Shown here piece after piece: positions 53,811 through 63,126 of a DNA stretch of 64,000 bases. Origin of the DNA: Blasia pusilla (taxonomy: Eukaryota > Marchantiophyta > Marchantiopsida > Blasiales). The DNA lies in assembly GCA_050084515.1 (NCBI GenBank), contig CM114273.1, positions 8,680,001-8,744,000 of the forward strand, in the 5' to 3' direction. The notes below the pieces were generated by a model. That model saw only the letters and a list, made by a program, of their open reading frames with translations, did no database searches and was not told the DNA's origin. The first letter of the stretch is position 1; the number at the start of each line of letters is the position of its first letter. The translations under genes were made by a program, and so were the position numbers.

Positions 53811-56350
53811 TCATGCGATAATATGACATAAGAACGTGGAGATCCCCGCAAGTAGGTATCCTTGTTCACAATATACAAACATAGGAGTAACATGAAGTTG
53901 ATAAAACTCCATTTTTGTGCCGAGGCTCCTCCAAATAATGTTGAGAAATTTCTTCTGTAGATGCTCGTGGAGTGCCATCGGTTTCAAGTCCCAATCGTGT
54001 TCCGTCACATTCCACTTTGAAGACCAAGTTACCACATCCGCCATCCACCCTATAGAACGTGTGGCTCGCAAAGCTTGATGAGAGAGCAAGAAACATCAAG
54101 AGATCTTATCCTTGCGATATAAGTGATGGTCAAGTAAAAAACTTCAGCCTCTAGAGCAAGACAACATGTTTCCGCAAGAAGAATAGCATAAAGAGTTTGG
54201 TTTCTTACACCCAATTCTTCTTGTAGAAAGATCTTTTGCACCCTCTCCACGTGCTCCCAACCTGTCTTCGTACAACTAGGGCCCCAAACTTGGTTCCCAT
54301 ATAAGACCACCGGCAACACTAAGCTCTTAAATAAAAACTTCCTAAGACCCCAAGACACAAGATGAGCTCTTCTACACCGATTTAAAAATCAATATAGAGA
54401 TTTGTAACTAGCTTCTACTCTCTTTTGTACTCAAAGTGCCCAACTATAGTCATGAGAGAAATCAATGTCTAGATATTTGTAACTCTTCACTTATTCTAAT
54501 TGTAGACCTTTGTAAAAGAACGAGAATTTGGATCTAGTACCCACTATAATGACTTTAGACTTCTCCATATTAACCTCCATCTGAATCTGGGTACAAAACC
54601 TTGCCAAAGTGTCTAGATGTTTTTGTAAACTAATGCCATCACGTGCTAGTAAGATGATATCATTTGCATACAATAGACCTTTGATGACAAAGTCCCCAAG
54701 CTTGACACCTTCACTATCACATTCCTCCAACCACTTTTCGATATCATCTATGAAAACTCCAAATAGAGTAGGGGAGAGAGGGTAATCTTGAAGGACTCCG
54801 ATGGTACTCAAAATCTCTTGAGTTTGTGAACCTTTGATCTTGGCCTGAACAGAATGGTATAACGTGGCCACGGCTGCTAGGAGATTTGGTGGTACTCCAA
54901 TGGCTTATCCCATAAGAGCTTACAAAATACAGTATCAAAAGCTTTCTTGAAATCAATGAAACGGCAAAATAAAGCTTTCGCATTGCCCTTAGATTTCTCC
55001 CATAAAACACGCAAGGCCAAGATATGGTCGATGGAGTTTTATGTTGGGTGAAAACAAGCTTGGACCCGTGCTCTCTTTTGGAAAGATTCTGTCCATGTGC
55101 TCAACTTTGACTCCACCAATTTCTCAAACAGCTTGGCAAAAACACTACCCACCATGATAGTACGATAGTTTGTCACAAAGTCCTTCCTTCCTGATTTGTG
55201 AATAGGAACAATCTTCCGTAGCGACCAAGTTGAAGGAAAACCATAGATAGCAGCATCACCCAATACTTTGGTGAGGATCGGTCCAATAGAATCTCCTCCC
55301 CACTTGAAAAGTTCAATAGAAAGACCATTCAAATCTTCACATTTACCATTTGCTAATCTTCTTAGTTGAGTCATCACCTCTGCTTCCGAGAATAAATGGT
55401 AATTGGTAAATAGATCAAGCCCGTGGGACCCAAAGGGACAAAAGGCTGGTATAAGCCAGATATTCCTTCACAACGTGGCAGGTTTGGGATCCTCCTGCAG
55501 CTCCCTTGTCAAGGACTCTTGCTTCCGCCGCAAGAAAGCTCGTTTCTTAGATTTCACCAAGAATTTGTAAAAGCTTGTCAAAATAAGCCGACTTTGGATA
55601 TCCAAATATTTATCTATTGATCTTGCCCTTGCTTGCTTACATTCAGAGTCAAACCACCCATTACAAGGCAGCCTCCTAGCACTTATGTCCTTGTGGCGCG
55701 AAAAGAACTTAGAAGCAGTGTTTTTGAGCAATTCGGTAAGTTGCAAACTTGTTGTGTGTGGATCTGGGCTCCATAAAATGCGAGTCAAGAGTTCTTGTAA
55801 ATGTAGCATATAAAGATATTTTTTACCAGGATATAAGCGAAACTTGGGAGAAGCTAAAACAGATTGACATGTCGAGAGAGGAATTGCCTTTGACAGTGAG
55901 AGAGTAAACAAAAGAGGTGTGTGATCTGATTCAGGCTGAGGTTGTAGAATATCAAATGTAGAGATAAGAGAGCTATTAGCAGGCAAGGACAAAAGATAAT
56001 CGATGGTGCTAGCGCCGATAGAGGAGAAACACGTATTGGAGTGAGAGTTCGGAAAATGAGAGGTTTCATTAAGAACTTTCAAATTACAAGTGGCTCCAAA
56101 AGTTAAAAAATGCTCTGTCAAAGGATTTGTAGAAAGATTTGAAGAGATTCTAGACCACAAACCATCCTCATGTTCTTCGAGAAGAGGAGAAGTCAAGGAA
56201 TCACTGAATTGGGTAAATTGAGCAGTATGTGTGCGAGCATTGAAATCCCCAACTAGAAAGACTTCACCTTTGCTTTGATATTTGAGAACATCCCCAATAA
56301 GTCGATGGAACGATTGACTTTGATTGTAAGTGCGTGCTGAGTAGACAGGC
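53811..56350 (-). pseudogene. Host LINE ORF2, endonuclease end to C-terminus
   Basis: Frame 56388-55468 has the APE endonuclease motifs GEVFLVGDFNART, GASTIDYLLSL and ESDHTPLLF. Then come the 56-bp insertion and the reverse transcriptase fingers (VTNYRTIMVGSVFAKLFEKL, 55377-55039). Later frames 55010-54491 include LLYANDIILLARDG, so the catalytic YADD is mutated to YAND at 54659-54670. Frames 54358-53811 carry the C-terminal region. Multiple frameshifts; dead. Confidence 0.85.
55392..55455 (-). mobile_element. 56-bp LINE 3'-end insertion inside the host LINE
   Basis: Positions 55396-55451 match only the last ~56 bp of the LINE family (TGGTAAATAGATCAAGCCCG ... GGGACAAAAGGCT). They interrupt ORF2 between sequences contiguous in LINE A (near 58318). 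ATAA is duplicated at 55392-55395 and 55452-55455. Confidence 0.8.
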
Positions 56351-56354
56351 ATGG
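56350..56354 (-). repeat. Target-site duplication of LINE A, 3' side
   Basis: CATGG, repeated at 61049-61053. In LINE A itself the uninterrupted equivalent (ATAGGCATGGAGAGTGG, near 59317) shows that a single CATGG is ancestral. Confidence 0.8.
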
Positions 56355-56412
56355 TAAATGGTAAATAGATCAAGCCCGTGGGACCCAAAGGGTCAAAAGG
56401 CTGAAAAACACA

Positions 56413-59400
56413 TTACAAGTCATTCATTGACTGACCCTGAAAAAGATCCTTAAGACCTTCTCCTAGCTGACCTAGAGCACTTGAGCGATGAATGATGACG
56501 TCCCTAATATAACAACCTAAATCATAAGGCACTAGCTGTAGTAAAGAATAGAAATTCTCCACATCTATTTTATGAGCTAGTCTTATTTCTCCATACCTTG
56601 GACATGTAACAAACACATGCTCTTCATCCTCAATATTTTCTCCGTCACATAACCTACAAATTCGTTCACTTCTATCAATTTTAAACCATCGTCCTTCCTC
56701 AATTCCTAGCCTATGAGACCCAGTTCTATGACGTGCGATAATATGTCGTAAGAACGTGGAGATCCCAGCAAGTAGGTATCCTTGTTCACAATATACAAGC
56801 ATAGGAGTAACATGAAGTTGATAAAACTCCATTTTGGTGCCCGCACTGCTCCAAATGATGTTGAGAGATTGCTTCTGTAGATGCTCACGGAGGGCCATCG
56901 ATTTCAAGTCCCAATCGCGTTCTGCCACATTCCACTTTGAAGACCAAAGTCACCACATCCGCCATCCACCCTATGGAACGTGTGGCTCGCAAAGCTTGAT
57001 GAGGGAGGCGAGAAACATCAAGAGATCTCACCCTTGCGATGTAAGTGATGGTCAAGTAAAGAGCTTCCCTTCTAGAGGAAGAAAACTGTTTCCGCAAGAA
57101 GAATAGCATACGGTGTTTGGTTTCTTACACCCAATTCTTCTTGTAGAAAGATCTTTGCACTCTTTCCACGCCTCCCAACCTGTCTTCTTACAACTAGGGC
57201 CCCAAACTTGGGTCCCATATAAGACCACCGGCAACACTAAGCTCCTAAATAAGAATTTCCTTAGACTCCAAGACACAAGATAAGCTCTTCTACACCGGTT
57301 TAAAAATGAATATAGAGCTTTGTAACCAGCTTCTACTCTCTTTTGCACGCAAAGTGCCCAACTATAGTCATGAGAGAAATCGATTCCTAGATATTTGTAA
57401 CTCTTCACTTGTTCTAATTGTAGACCTTTGTAAAAGAACGAGAACTTGGATCTAGTACCCACTATAATGACTTTAGACTTCTCCATATTAACCTCCATCT
57501 GATTCTGGGTACAAAACCTTGCCAAAGTGTCGAGGTGCTTTTGTAAACTAATGCCATCACGTGCTAGTAATATCATATCATCTGCATACAATAGAGCTTT
57601 GATGACAAAGTCCCCAAGCTTGACCCTTTCATTATCACATTCCTCCAACCACTTTTCGATATCATCTATGAAAACTCCAAAAAGTGTAGGGGAGAGAGGG
57701 CAACCTTGAATGACTCCAATGGTGCTCAAGATCTCTTGAGTTTGTGAACCTTTGATCTTGGCCCGAACGGAATGGTATAACGTGGCCACGGCTGCTAGGA
57801 GATTTTGTGGAACTCCAATGGCTTGCAGCCTTTCCCATAAGTGCTTGCGAGGTAAAGTATCAAAAGCTTTCTTGAAATCGATGCAGCCGCAAAACAAAGC
57901 TTTTCCATTGCCCTTAGATTTCTCCCATAAAACACGCAAGGCCAAGATATGATCGATGGTGTTGTATGTTGGACGAAAACCAGCTTGGACCCTTGCTCTC
58001 TTTTGGAAAGTCTCTGTCCATGTGCTCAACTTCGACTCCATCAATTTCCCAAACAACTTGGCAAAAACACTACCCACCATGATAGTGCGATAGTTTGTTA
58101 CCAAGTCCTTCTTCCTGATTTGTGAATAGGGACAATCTCCCGTAGCGACCAGGTTGAAGGAAAACCATAGATAGCAGCATCACCCAATAATTTGGTGAGG
58201 ATCGGTCCAATACAATCTCCTCCCCACTTGAAAAGTTCAATAGAAAGACCATCCAAATCCTCACATTTACCATTCGTCAATCTTCTTAGTTGAGTCATAA
58301 CCTCTCCTTCAGAGAATAAGCCACGTATTCTTTCACAACGTGGCATAGACGTAGCATCGGGGAAGAAATAGAGCTTTTCGGCAAAAGATATCAAAGACTT
58401 GGGATCAAGAATAGATTTTGAAGGACCGTATTACTAACCGTCTCCAAAATGATTTGGGGTCCTCATGCAGCTCCCTTGTGAAGGAATCTTGTTTTCGCCG
58501 CAAGAAAGCTCGTTTCTTAGATTTCACCAAGTATTTGTAAAGGCTCGTCATAATAAGCCGACTTGGGATATCCAAAGATTTATCAGCTGCTCGTGCCCTT
58601 GCTTGCTTGCATTCAGAGTCAAACCACCCATTACAAGGCAGCCTCCTAGCACTTCTATCCCTGTGGCGCGAAAAGAACTTAGATGCACTGTTTTTGAGCA
58701 ATTCCGTTAGTTGCATACTTGCCGTGTTTGGATCAGGCTCCATACAATGCGAGTCAAGTGTTCTTGTAAATGTAGCATATAAAGATCTTTTTTACCAAGA
58801 TCTAAGCGAAACTTGGGAGAAGCTAAAATAGATTGACATGTCGAGAGAGGAATTTCCTTTGACAAAGTGAGAGAGCAAACAAGAGAGGTGCATGATCCGA
58901 TTCAGTGAGGTTCTAGAATATCAAATGTAGAGATAAGAGAGCTATCAGTCAGGCGAGGACAGAAGATAATCGATGGTGCTAGCGCCAGAGAGAGGAGAAA
59001 CACGTATTGGAGTGAGAGTTGGGAAAATGAGAGGTTCCATTAAGAACTTTCAAATTACAAGTGGCTCCAAAGGTTAAAAATACTCTGTCAAAGGATTTGT
59101 AGAAAGATCTCAAGAGATTCTAGACCATAAACCATCCTCATATTCTTGAGAAGAGGAGAAATCAAGAAATCACCGAATTGGGTAAATTGAGCAAAGACGT
59201 GTGTGAGGCATTGAAATCTCCAACTAGAAATACTTCACCTTTGGTTTGATATTTGAGAACATCCCCAATAAGTCGATGGAACCGTTGACTTTGATTGTGA
59301 GTGCGTGTTGAGTAGATAGGCATGGAGAGTGGTGCAAAATAACAAACGCCAAATAACAATAAGATCCCCAACCAAACCAAGACGTAGCCAATGATATTGA

Positions 59401-59659
59401 CCCCGATATCTTGATCTTCTAGATGAATGAGAGGTAGAAATTGAGACTGATGAAAGTAGCAATACCGCCATAACCCCTTCTCGCCGTTGCCTTCTCGATT
59501 CCATGTCGATCCTACCAAAGTAAACCCTTGCATCTCTGCAATAGTATTGCTCTCATGTTCCCAAGTCTCCACAATATTAATAATATCTGCCATCTCCCAA
59601 ATTGGTAGAGCACTCACATACTTTGTTGTTGAAAGGCCTCGTATATTCCACATCAACAC
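56413..59659 (-). pseudogene. LINE A ORF2: APE endonuclease and reverse transcriptase
   Basis: Starts MLMWNIRGLSTTKYV (endonuclease Asn motif), with ETWEH (Glu motif) and GEVFLVGDFNA in 59659-59162. The endonuclease end (about 59160-58830) is scrambled by indels. The reverse transcriptase at 58394-57052 shows NYRTIMVGSVFAKL, GCIDFKKAFDTLPR (motif A), GCPLSPTLFGVFIDD (motif B) and LLYADDMILLA (motif C, YADD at 57577-57588). The C-terminus at 56928-56413 has the knuckle CRLCDGENIEDEEHVFVTC (C-x2-C-x9-H-x4-C). At least three frameshifts (about 59160, 58100, 57100) inactivate it. Confidence 0.9.
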
Positions 59660-59677
59660 TCTCAGCTTCTTGGATTG

Positions 59678-60487
59678 CTAGGTTGATAACTCTCTTTTTC
59701 TCTGGGTAACAATTGCTCGACCATCACGTAGATAAGCAATAAAACCTGCTTCTTGAGCCTCTTTGACCTTTGCAAGCTCCTTTCTCCTAGCTTCGACTTG
59801 TAGAGGTGTGAGATCAAGATCCAACCATATCCTCCGTCCTTTGAGAATGGCCTTGTTAGCCATGGCAGTATCACGTTGAGTTTGATCAACAAACTTGACT
59901 AGAATGGCACGAGGTTGTGTGCCCGTTTTCCCAATACGAAAAGCTTGAGCGAAGTGTGGGTTATGAACATGAAGTGTATCAACCAAGAACTTGGTGACAA
60001 CACTCTTCACCTCTTCGCTCTCTGTTTCCGGTAAACCTGAGATTCTCACATTCTTTCTACGGGCAAATTGGTTTTCTTTTTCTATCTCTTGCTCTTGACA
60101 GAAAGAGATATGAGCAACCTTTGTAGCTTCAACATAAGATTTCATTTTCACTTCTAAAGTTTCAACAACCTCATGAAATCCTGAACTATTGGGAGTAGTC
60201 ACCAAGGATGATGCCTTCTCTTGAACATCCGCAACAGATTTGGAAAGATCCAGCATCACACTAGAACTATCTTTCAACACTTTCTTCAGAACCTCTTGCG
60301 TTGCCTTCAACTCTCGGATTTGAATATGTGCATGGTTTAATTGAGAAGTTTGTACCTTGAATTCTTGTGGAAGCTCTTTCACTTCATGTAAGACCACTTG
60401 TACTAGATTCAAGATTTCGTCTTGAGTGGTCATCCTGTAGTCGACTTCACTGCATCCCAGAAAGTATAATTGAATCTCCAACACCAC
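59678..60487 (-). CDS. LINE A ORF1: L1-type coiled-coil and RRM protein
   Basis: An intact frame of 269 codons. The likely start is the internal ATG at 60433 (MTTQDEILNLVQVV), because the sequence conserved with the host LINE begins there; an in-frame ATG at 60487 also exists. A long helical heptad-rich region (VQVVLHEVKELPQEF through about ELKATQEVLKKVLKD) precedes an L1-ORF1p-like RRM. That includes RKNVRISGLPETESEEVKS, FAQAFRIGKTGTQPRAILVK and ANKAILKGRRIWLDLDLTP. A basic C-terminal tail follows. ORF1p would bind element RNA and form the ribonucleoprotein. There is no CCHC knuckle of the kind common in flowering-plant LINE ORF1 proteins. It ends 18 nt before ORF2. Confidence 0.85.
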   Translation of the reverse strand: MVLEIQLYFLGCSEVDYRMTTQDEILNLVQVVLHEVKELPQEFKVQTSQLNHAHIQIRELKATQEVLKKVLKDSSSVMLDLSKSVADVQEKASSLVTTPNSSGFHEVVETLEVKMKSYVEATKVAHISFCQEQEIEKENQFARRKNVRISGLPETESEEVKSVVTKFLVDTLHVHNPHFAQAFRIGKTGTQPRAILVKFVDQTQRDTAMANKAILKGRRIWLDLDLTPLQVEARRKELAKVKEAQEAGFIAYLRDGRAIVTQRKRELST

Positions 60488-60720
60488 AAAACTTCTGCTC
60501 TAGAAGTTGGTTGTACTTGAAATTTCTAGGATTAAGACGCTTCTAGACATTCCACGTCGCCTCCAAATCTCAGATTCATATGACACTCCACCTCAAAGTT
60601 ATGGCCTCGGCAAGATTCAGATCTGAAATGCTCAAATCTAGAAGTGCAGAAACTCAAATCTCTCACAACTTCGTGTGTATAACTCGGTTGTGCTTGCAAA
60701 TCTGAGGGATAGGGCACCTC

Positions 60721-60726
60721 TTTATA
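60721..60726 (-). promoter_or_regulatory. TATA box in LINE A monomer 2
   Basis: TATAAA on the minus strand, context GGAGTATAAAGAGGTG. The monomer position matching LINE A's own 5' end (60692 equivalent) lies 34 nt downstream. Confidence 0.6.
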
Positions 60727-60897
60727 CTCCACGTTGCCTCCAAATCTCAGCTTCACATGACACTCCACCTCAAAGTTATGGCCTTGGCAAGATTCAGATC
60801 TGAAATGCTCAAATCTAGAAGTGCAGAAACTCAAATCTCTCACAACTTCGTGTGTATAACTCGGTTGTGCTTGCAAATCTGAGGGCTAAGGCGCCTC

Positions 60898-60903
60898 TTT
60901 ATA
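60898..60903 (-). promoter_or_regulatory. TATA box in LINE A monomer 3
   Basis: Same TATAAAG element in the adjacent monomer, 177 bp from the previous one. The ORF1-proximal monomer has lost it (CTAGACAT on the plus strand near 60543). Confidence 0.6.
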
Positions 60904-61048
60904 CTCCACGTTGCCTCCAAATCTCAGCTTCATGTTACACTCCACCTTAAAGTTATGGCCTCGGCAAGATTCAGATCTGAAATGCTCAAATCTACAAGTG
61001 CAGAAACTCAAATCTCTCACAACTTCGTGTGTATAACTCGGTTGTGGT

Positions 61049-61424
61049 CATGGACAGTGGTGCAAAATAAAAAAATTTCAAATAACAATAAGATCCCCCA
61101 ACCAAACCAAAACGTAGCCAATCATATTGGCCCCCCATATCTTGATCTTCTAGATGTATGAGAGGTGAAAAATTGAGACTTGATGAAAGTAGCAATACCG
61201 CCATAATCCCTTCTTGGTCGTTGCCTTCTTTGGTTCCATATCGATCCCACCAAAGTAAACCCTTGCATCTCTGCAATAGTATTGCTCTCATGTTCTCAAG
61301 TCTCCATAATATTGATGATGTCCGCCATCTCCCAAACTGATAAAGCACTCACATACTTTGTTGTTGAAAGGCCTCGTATATTCCACATCAACACTCTCAG
61401 CTTCTTGGATTGCTAGGTTGATAT
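61049..61424 (-). pseudogene. Host LINE ORF2, endonuclease start
   Basis: Begins with an ORF2 N-terminus like LINE A's (NIRGLSTTKYVSAL in frame pieces) and HESNTIAEMQGFTLVGS-type sequence. It then shifts frame (61348-60992 frame: LIHLEDQDMGGQYDWLRFGL) and is cut by the LINE A insertion; the reading resumes at 56354. Confidence 0.8.
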
Positions 61425-61443
61425 TTTTTCGGGTAATAATTGC

Positions 61444-62235
61444 TCAACCATCGCGTAGATAAGCAATAAAACTTGCTTCTTGAGCCTCTTTGATCTTTGC
61501 AAGCTCCTTTCTCCTAGCTTGGACTTGTAGAGGTGTAAGATCAAGATCCAACCATATCCTCTGTCCTTTGAGAATGGCCTTGTTAGCCATGGCAGTATCA
61601 CGTTGAGTTTGATCAACAAACTTAACTAGAATGGCACGAGGTTGTGTTCCCATTTTCCCAGTACGGAAAGCTTGAGCGAAGTGTGGGTTGTGAACATGAA
61701 GTGTATCAACCAAAAACTTGGTGACAACACTCTTCACCTCTTTGCTCTGTGTTTTCGGAAAACGTGAGATTCTCACATTCTTTCTACGTGCAAATTGGTT
61801 TTCCTTTTCTATCTCTTGCTCTTGATAGAAAGAGATATGAGCAACCTTTGTAGTATCAACATAAGATTTCATTTTCACTTTTAAAGTTTCAACAACCTCA
61901 TGCAATCCTGAACTATTGGGAGTACTCACTAATGATGATGCCTTCTCTTGAACATCCGCAACACATTTGGAAAGATCCAGTATCACACTAGAACTATCTT
62001 TCAATACTTTCTTCAAAATCTCTTGCGTTGCCTTTAACTCTCGGATTTGAATATATGCAAGGTTTAATTGACAAGTTTTGACCTTGAATTCTTGTCGACG
62101 CTCTTTCAATTCATGCGAGACCACTTGCACTAGATTCAAGATTTCGTCTTGAGTAGTCATCATGTAGTCGACTTCACTACATCCCAGATATTGCACGACC
62201 TCCAATAAAGTATAACCGAATCTCCAACACCACAC
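61444..62235 (-). pseudogene. Host LINE ORF1, prematurely ended
   Basis: 263 codons, closely similar to LINE A ORF1 with the coiled coil and RRM (FAQAFRTGKMGTQPRAILVK, ANKAILKGQRIWLDLDLTP). It ends at ...FIAYLRDG then a stop, about 13 residues short of the LINE A version, because of an indel or substitution near 61444. The conserved start is MMTTQDEILNLVQVV (ATG at 62163/62160). Confidence 0.85.
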
Positions 62236-63118
62236 AAATTCTGCTCTAAGAGTCGGTTGTACTTGAAATTTGCAGGACTATGGCGCCTCTTAACAGTCCA
62301 CGTTTTCTTAAAAGCTCAGCTTCACATAACACTCCACCTCAAAGACATGGCCTCCGCAAGATTCAGATCTGAAATCATAAAATCTAGAAGAGCAAAAACT
62401 CAAATCTCTCACAACTTCTTTTGTGTAACTCGGTTGTACTTGAAATTTGCACTTCTAGGGCACCTTTTTACACTCCACGTTACTTCAAATTTTGAGCTCC
62501 ATAAAACACTCAATCTCAAAGGTATGGCCTCCGCAAGATTCAGAACTGAAATCCGGAAATCTGGAAGAGTAGAAACTCAAATCTCTCACAACTTCATTTT
62601 TGTGACTCAATTCTACTTCCAATTTTAGGGCTAAGGCATCTCCTTACACTCCACCTTTTCTCAAAATTTCAGCTCCATAAAATACTCCATCTTAAATATA
62701 TGGCCTCTACAAGATTCAGATCTGAAATCATGAAATCTAGAAGAGCAGAAACTCAAATCCCTCACACCTTCGTATATGTAACTAGGTTGTGCTTGCAATT
62801 TTCAGGGCTAAGGCACCTCTTTACATTCCATGTTTCCTCAAAATATTAGCTCCATATAACACTCTCAAAGATATGGTATCCGCAAGATTCAGATCTAAAA
62901 TCCTGAAATCTAGAAGAGTAGAAACTCAAATCCCTCACAACTTCGTCTGTGTAACTCAATTGTGCTTGTAATTTGCAAGGCTAGGGCGCCTCCTCTCACT
63001 CCACATTGTTTTAAAATCTCAGCTCCATAAAAGACTCCATCTTTAAGATATGGCCTCCGTAAGATTTAGATCTGAAATCCTGAAATCTAGAAGAGCATAA
63101 ACTCAAGTCTCTCACAAC
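62236..63118 (-). promoter_or_regulatory. Host LINE 5' UTR: five ~177-bp monomers
   Basis: Anchors lie at 62347, 62524, 62700, 62873 and 63050 (intervals 177, 176, 173, 177). Units are diverged from one another, and the TATAAA equivalents are decayed (plus-strand TTTTTACAC, CCTTACAC, CTTTACATT). The 5' end is at CTCACAAC, about 23 nt inside the position where LINE A starts. Confidence 0.85.
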
Positions 63119-63126
63119 TCGATCTA
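63119..63126 (-). repeat. Target-site duplication of the host LINE, 5' side
   Basis: TCGATCTA, matching 53420-53427. Confidence 0.8.

Larger units (their letters stand above)
56355..61048 (-). mobile_element. LINE A: near-complete L1-like LINE (~4.7 kb)
   Basis: Bounded by CATGG duplications and inserted in ORF2 of an older family member. Minus-strand order: three tandem 5' UTR monomers (61048-60488), ORF1 (60487-59678), an 18-nt gap, ORF2 (59659-56413) and a short 3' UTR. It ends in a TTTACCATTTA-type repeat rather than a poly(A) tail. ORF2 has frameshifts, so it is not autonomous now, but YADD is intact. The layout is that of an L1-type element that nicks a target and reverse transcribes from it. 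Confidence 0.9.
60488..61048 (-). promoter_or_regulatory. LINE A 5' UTR: three ~177-bp tandem monomers
   Basis: The anchor ATGGCC...CAAGATTCAGATCTGAAAT recurs at 60601, 60778 and 60955 (period exactly 177). Copies are nearly identical to one another. On the element strand two monomers contain TATAAAG. The 5' end of the element falls inside a monomer, as in mouse L1 with its tandem promoter monomers. Confidence 0.85.
53428..63118 (-). mobile_element. Host L1-like LINE, split by LINE A
   Basis: The element reads on the minus strand from its 5' UTR monomers (63118) through ORF1 and the start of ORF2 (to 61049). It resumes at 56354 with the rest of ORF2 and ends in the terminus GGGCTTGATCTATTTATCAT (about 53460-53428). 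The flanking duplication TCGATCTA and the exact continuity across LINE A (56354 to 61049) show that the two parts are one element of about 5 kb. It is older than LINE A: its reverse transcriptase motif is YAND instead of YADD, and ORF1 ends early. It sits in a MULE-like gene. Confidence 0.85.

Noticed and set aside
56413-59659. LINE A ORF2 as an intact gene
   Set aside because: Although YADD and the knuckle are intact, at least three frameshifts break the reading frame.
60488-63118. CRISPR-like or centromeric satellite interpretation of the 177-bp repeats
   Set aside because: Units are contiguous with no unique spacers and occur only directly upstream of LINE ORF1 in the element orientation.
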